A stretch of DNA of 64,000 nt, taken from the NCBI GenBank assembly GCA_022266195.1, contig WHVY01000005.1:3038001-3102000 (forward strand), in the 5' to 3' direction. The notes under the pieces were generated by a model that was not told the origin of the DNA, did not search any database, and worked only from the letters and a program-made list of their open reading frames with translations. Position 1 is the stretch's first letter, and each line of letters begins with the position of its first letter. Both the position numbers and the translations under genes were made by a program. The stretch comes from Tetranychus cinnabarinus (taxonomy: Eukaryota > Arthropoda > Arachnida > Trombidiformes > Tetranychidae). This document shows, piece after piece, positions 58,501 to 64,000 of this stretch.

Positions 58501-61500
58501 TAAATCAATCATGATTATTGCATTTAAATCAATCGGGAAAAGCCAGTTAAGGATTTCAATGAGAAAGCTTTCAGTTGATTAAACCAAACAATCATTTTAA
58601 AATGGTATTAACAGTAAACCCAACTGCTTCTGTAAATTTATCCAATTGATAAGTAAACAAGTGAATTGACATGAAAATTTTAAATTTAGAAGCAAAGTTT
58701 TCCAACAGATTTAACTTGATTAGTTGAAACAATTTTTCCCAAGTTGTTTACCCAGTTTTGTCCTGGTAAACAATTGTAAATGTTTAATTGTTAAAGGAAA
58801 TGAATTGAGTAAAAATTCACAATATTTTGGTGAAATTATCAATCACTTGTTGTACCAATGATCTTGTTAATTTATTTTCTAGTTATTTATCTTGATAATA
58901 TCTTGCATCTAACACTTAGTTGATAAATTTGGTCAAAGTGGACTGAAAATGGCCTTTAACACGGGCGTCGTTCAAGGTTTACCAGGCCATTAGTCTATGG
59001 TTATGTTGACTGTTAAACTTTATTTCAATGTTAAACTTAAAAATGTAATAACATAGATGATGATGATGTGAGGGCCTTTGGGCAACAACAATAATAACAT
59101 TTACCTTTTCACATGGTTGACTGAAGTTAATAAACAATATATATTGTTGTGAAGGTGATTCAGTCAATCGATGTTAAACGAACCATTTGTTGATAAGATT
59201 ATATCTTAAGATGAAATAATGTGTTTTTTTACCTGTGCATGTAACCCATAATTACCTAATTGTTAATAAGTAAAGTTGGGTAAAAATGTTCAAACACTCA
59301 AAAATGGTTTGCTTTATAAACTATGGAAAAAATAAAACAAGAGATTAAATTGATTACATTAAGGAAATGTGCAATTACATTGAACATTAAAACACAATTT
59401 TTTTCTGGTTTCAATGAAAATTCGTTATTTGTTTGCTCTCTCTCTTTGCTTATTAATTGCAATTTACTAATTGTTGTACTTTCTCTCCACAGTATCGACT
59501 TGTTGTGAAAACTGCGCTCAAATTGTTATTGGTTTTTGTTGAATATCAAGATTCCAATTGTCTTCTTCTTCTTGAAGCTGTAAATATTGTTGATTCTGAA
59601 CGAGGTAATGTTTAATTTTAAATACAGCAATCATTTCCTCGCAATCAAATTTACTATCAAGTGTTCATTAATGAGAATCAGTGATGAAAAAATTTAAAGG
59701 TTAATATTGATAGGCTTTTTCTGGTGCTTTTCATTTTTGTACCTTAAATCAATTATAAATATAATTTAAAGGTCATTATGTTAATATTTCAGGTTTTCAA
59801 TATAAAAAGAAACCAATTTAAACAACTGTAGTATAGCAATAATTCAATGTGAACATTTGAGTAAATTTTTTTTCTTTAAAAATGATACATTTGAAAATTG
59901 ATTGTGAGTTGAAATGCTAATGACTCAATTAACTAATTTTTTGCTAATTTACATCTTTTTTTTAACTCGAATCTAATTCAGGAGCTAAACCTTGGCACAA
60001 TATAATTAACCTTTTAAATGAGAAAAATTGGGCTGATATGGAGTTGTTGATTTTTGCCATGACTTTGGTTAATCAAACATTGGCCGGTATCTCTGATCAA
60101 GATACTTATTACGATGTGGTTGATTCACTAGAGGAACAGGGGATGGAAAGGATAATTCAATATTACATGTCCAGGCAAGGAATTGACATGGATTTATTGA
60201 GACAGTTTCAAATTTATGAGGCGGTTCTACGTCATGAGGATGGTGAAGATGAGGGTGAAGTGTTGCCCTTGGATGCTCGCCATTTAATACCTCGAAGTCG
60301 ATCTCGTGGATATTTGGGTACCAGTGAAGAGGAAAGGCGAAAAAGTCGCCGCCATTCAACCGGCAATCTACCTCCAAAAGCTTCCTCTAAAATAACCTCA
60401 GAAATAGTCCCTTCATGGCAGCGTAAAGTGATAGAAACGACTGAACAGTTTAACCGTAAAGCTGGTCGTCCCAAGGAGTCAACTCATCTGGTCAATGGAT
60501 CAACAACCAATGGTTCATCAATAAATGGTTCACCCGCATCGCCAGGCTCAACAACATCAACGACAACAACCATGACCACCAATTCAGCGGGTACAACAAC
60601 CATAGAGAAACAGTCAAATGGATCAACAGTGACCACCACCACGCTCATTTCCGATGATATAACACCAGGTCTACGTCGACGTCGAGAAAGGGATGCCCAT
60701 AATTCAACCATGATTAAACAACAATCGGATTACAATTTGCGTGGTCAAAGAGCTTCAATATGTTCCTGCTCATCGGCCGACTCCTATGGTTCAACATCAT
60801 CTTCAGGAGCTTCCTCTGCCTATTCACTGGGAAGTAATGAGGAAAAGTCACCGTTAATTGAAACAATTAAATTGGTTCCACCGTTGCTTGTTGAACCTAA
60901 ACCTAGGCCAGTCTCACTTGGTGGTAGCCTGGGTGGAGCAACAATTGAAGATGAGCTGAATAAACGAAACAAGGAGTTCTCCCAATGGAATGATCAGTCT
61001 GATAGTTCATACCAAAATGGTGGATCCAACCTCAGAGTTTCTGGTTTAAGTACAACGGTAAGATTTCATTTACATTAACCATTAACAGCAACACATGTTT
61101 AACCTGAACACTTCAATTTACCACTTTGCTTTTATCTGGTTAACCAATCACACTTTTAATTTAGTTTTTTAAATTTCTAATTGTTACAATTGATTGAGCT
61201 CAGCCAGGAAGAGGTGATTCATTTGACTGATAAAATCAGTTGAGATACAGTTGATCTAAACAATGAACACATTTAGCATCGTTTAATAAATAGCCAACTG
61301 GTTGGTTTAGATTTTACTTTATATAAATTGATATAATTACATGTTACAATTAAACTTGATCATAATTTAAAGATTCAATGATTATTTCTGAATATATATT
61401 TTTAAAAATTATGCAAGTTTCATCTCTTTTTTTCTTCATTCATTTCTACTTTAGCAAATTATCACAATTTGAAAATCCGGTAATATTCACCTTATTGTTG

Positions 61501-62532
61501 AGGATAATTAGGAAATATGAAATAGAAGAGGTTAATTACAAAATTGAATCATTGAGAAACACCTTATTCTCGTGACTTAACAAGTTGTTATAATAATAAA
61601 CGCACTACAACACTTAATAAAACACAATAATCAGCACTTTTTTATAATTACAATTATCATCTTTAAATGTTTTGTTTTGTTTACCGGTTGATACCATTCA
61701 ATACTAAGGGTAAACCAAAAAACACCAACCAGAAACACACATAAATCCATACAGTTGATTGTGTAGGCTGATAGACTTGATTACTGTTGGATTGATACTT
61801 TATTAAAAGGTTTATGATCTTGCCGGTTTCTTGTGTTGGGCATTTGGTGAAAAAACAACAACAATCAAACGATTATCAAGTAAATCTGGTTTCACCAGAA
61901 AAAAACAAAAAATATGAAACATTAATATTTGGCAACAAACCAATTTATATGTTAATAATTTTTCGTTTCCTTGCTTTTTTCGTCTCTTTCCTTTCCATCT
62001 TCAGAGCAATGAGAAAAAATCATGGATGTTGTCCATGATGTATGGCAAAAATTCCGAGATTGATGATGATTTAACCGTCTCCACGGCACTCAATAACAAT
62101 AAAAATAGCGCAAATAATATTGTCAATAATAATACGATTAATGGAAACAATAACAATATTGTTAATAACAATAACAATAATCTGGTTAAACCACCAACAT
62201 CACCTAAACTCTGGTCACCCATTTCAAATTCAAATGGATTCCCGTCAACCGTTGAAACCATCAGTGGTTCCTCGATTGGGGTTAAAACTATTCAAGAGAG
62301 GATCTTGAAGTCACCCAGCCCAGCAGGACCTCGTCAACCAAATAAAGTATCTGGAATCAAAGAGTCAACCGGACCGGGTAATCCGGTTCAAGATCATCTT
62401 CATTGGGATAATTTAACCAACGCTCTACTGAGCCGGCCACTTTACATCAATGATCTTGACTTTACCGATCTCAAATCAGATGATGACCAAGACATATTTC
62501 AACCACATTTTGATACAATTGACTTTTTTCAG
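40517..62532 (+). CDS. FHOD: FHOD-type formin, N-terminal part (9 exons; continues past the window)
   Basis: Exons 40517-40711, 45005-45141, 45214-45272, 52034-52101, 53189-53294, 53712-53800, 59493-59604, 59982-61057 and 62005-62532 join in phase into 790 codons with no stop. The N-terminus CRVQYLNDIDPF, NFPEPPRPPLHSFN and IAGVHRLLQAPHR is diagnostic for FHOD1/FHOD3-type formins. AIILRTRLSVRVHSI, LRRALFTLKQIFQDDKDLVH, NYQNYILRG and QVMLYVDGMNGVIEHNETIQ continue the GTPase-binding and FH3 (diaphanous-inhibitory) region to about residue 330. Residues 340-790 are a Ser/Thr- and Asn-rich linker containing EKKSWMLSMMYGKNSEIDDD and FTDLKSDDDQD. The actin-assembling FH1, FH2 and autoinhibitory DAD regions must lie to the right. 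FHOD formins shape actin bundles and sarcomeres downstream of Rho/ROCK. The ATG at 40517 is chosen by homology; an internal Met (codon 6) is an alternative. Confidence 0.95.
40712..45004 (+). other. FHOD intron 1 (4.3 kb)
   Basis: GTAAGT donor and TTTTTTCAG acceptor. The interior is AT-rich and holds short chance reading frames with no family resemblance. I saw no transposon termini. Confidence 0.75.
45273..52033 (+). other. FHOD intron 3 (6.8 kb)
   Basis: The largest intron in the window, between the RVHSII and ERLLNSSGG exons. It contains small GAA runs (for example near 49311-49330) and many short A/T-rich frames. No gene, repeat family or inverted-repeat element was recognised. Confidence 0.75.
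52102..53188 (+). other. FHOD intron 4, with (GAA)n
   Basis: This holds an uninterrupted GAA trinucleotide run of 33 bp at 52875-52907 and a pyrimidine-rich patch at about 52510-52600. No coding sequence was seen. Confidence 0.75.
52875..52907. repeat. (GAA)11 microsatellite
   Basis: A perfect GAA run followed by poly-A, inside FHOD intron 4. Confidence 0.95.
53801..59492 (+). other. FHOD intron 6 (5.7 kb)
   Basis: GTAAGT donor after ISSQ and a CCACAG acceptor before YRLVVKTALK. The interior shows only low-complexity AT-rich sequence and short chance frames. Confidence 0.75.
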
Positions 62533-64000
62533 GTAAGAAGAGAAACAAAAATTTCAATTTCAAATTCAAAGTAAAAAATTTACAAATGCAAAATCATTTT
62601 GTAAATACATATGCATAAGTCAAACAAGAGAAGAGCAACAAATTAATCAAAAACGTTTCCAGTGTCCATTCAGGGTTAACAAATGTTGATTAAATGTTGA
62701 AATGAAATTGACTTTTGTTAATTTGATAGGTTTCAGTTTGCAAATTTAGTTGATTTGCTTGAAAAGTCAAAGAAGCCAAAATGAGTCCTTTTTTTCCTAA
62801 TGATAAACATCATCTTAAAGGTTGTTTTGTAAAAACACAGATCAGTTTACAGTTTTGTTTTTTTTATTTATACATTTATATACATTTCTTGAATTGCTTT
62901 GGGGTTTCTTTTCTTGATTAATAGATATTGTTATTCCAGATAATTGTTTAGTTCATCCGTAACACGGTCATTAAAACAGGAAAAAACAAAAAACGTTGGA
63001 GAAATGTTGGTTAACATGAGTTGAATGTTAGGTTTCATCCTCATCCTCATCTTGCATTACTTTGTAACAATAATGCGAATCGGTGTGTTTATTGAAACAC
63101 ACAAATTGTAAATTTGATTCTTAATCAACATGATTAATCAGTATGAAATGAAGAAAAAGAGGAAAGGAAAGGAAAGGAAAGGAAGAAGAAGATAAACCTG
63201 AAGGAGAGAGAAAATGAAGATGAATTGAAAGGAATGGAGAAGAGACTCAAAGTGATTTGATTATTTAGGAAATGAGTTGAGTTGAGCAAAAACTGAAATT
63301 CAGCTTAAATTATCATGTCAAAAAAGCTACGTTTAAAATGACCATTTAAATGGTAATTTAGTTTTTCTTTTCACTTCAACTTACATATTGATTAAATTAT
63401 TAGCCAACAGTAAATTGTGCAGATTGTTAAATGAATTTAACCGCTCTTTTTGGTAACCATTTAAATCAATCGTTTAATCTGTTTACCTTTACTTTGGGTT
63501 AACATTGAAAATGGCATTTCAAGGGTAAAGTCTGCCTTCAATCCTTTCAACTATTACCCTGGATTTAAATTGTTACCCTGCAACAATCACACAATTTAAC
63601 CACACCAAGAAGGCAACACACACAAAAAAACGATTTCAAATCAAACAATACCAATAAATAGAGTCTGAACCTAAAGGTAGAAGGTTAAAGAATCCAGAAG
63701 AAGAAGAAAATGAATTTTACCTTTTGAAAGGAAGAAAAGTTGAACAAAATCAAGAATGATAATGATATAAATTGAAGGTATTTTGTTGATTGGCAATTGC
63801 GAGCAGCATTAAACTGTGAATAGGGAATCTGAAGGTGAAGATATTAAGTAAAGGTAAATACATTTTGATGAATACATTTAAACGGTAAAATAGTTTTGCA
63901 CCTTTTTTTTCACGCCAACCTAATATTTACTTAATCATCTCACTCTTGATAGTTCAATTGAGTCGTTTGTTTAACCATTTAACCATCATAAAAAAAGGCA
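62533..64000 (+). other. FHOD intron 9, incomplete
   Basis: A GTAAGA donor follows IDFFQ. No acceptor and coding segment of the FH1/FH2 region was found before the window ends. A GGAAA pentanucleotide run lies at 63161-63184. Confidence 0.65.
63161..63184. repeat. (GGAAA)n pentanucleotide repeat
   Basis: Nearly five perfect GGAAA units leading into a purine-rich stretch. Confidence 0.9.

Noticed and set aside
60069..60711. Three minus-strand frames opposite the large formin exon
   Set aside because: The plus strand holds a clear formin reading frame with matching splice phases, so these are shadows.
62001..62261. Minus-strand Leu-rich frame resembling a membrane segment
   Set aside because: Complement of the Asn-rich formin exon (AAT/AAC read backwards gives Leu/Ile).

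Overview
The window is nuclear eukaryotic DNA. It is AT-rich, its genes are split by GT-AG introns, and it carries terminal-inverted-repeat elements. The gene content points to an arthropod, most likely a plant-feeding spider mite or close acariform relative: a C-terminal UDP-glycosyltransferase (UGT) piece of the kind expanded in spider mites, an intronless CYP2-clan P450 resembling the mite CYP392 group, ABCC-transporter fragments, and a split FHOD formin. The species assignment is inference; no marker gene settles it.

Left part (1-11 kb). A decayed UGT fragment lies next to an inverted, exon-skipping copy of the 3' half of the phosphatase gene located at 15-25 kb. A foldback element (3727-4433) ends 17 bp before the start codon of a well-formed 15-exon gene (4451-9617). 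That gene encodes a predicted 969-residue type I membrane protein that I do not recognise. A second foldback element sits in its seventh intron. A segment (10213-11045) follows that recurs at 36185-37160.

Middle (11-37 kb). A mariner-like MITE, a second TA-flanked element and a scrambled PDZRN-like fragment precede a tandem-domain tyrosine phosphatase gene (14869-25314). The key residues of both its domains suggest a pseudophosphatase. From 25.4 to 37 kb the DNA is a graveyard of gene pieces: ABCC ATP-binding halves in reversed order, copied phosphatase exons, a broken SENP/Ulp1 protease, a second PDZRN-like piece and a V-ATPase subunit a piece. Between them sit two apparently intact minus-strand genes, a two-exon coiled-coil protein and an intact P450.

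Right part (37-64 kb). After a low-complexity stretch, the rest is the first nine exons of an FHOD-type formin (40517-62532, continuing beyond the window), with introns up to about 6.8 kb and no recognised transposon or pseudogene. The contrast between a duplication-ridden left half and a conserved, intron-rich right half is the main architectural feature. There are no operons and no CRISPR arrays, and I saw no tRNA or rRNA genes.
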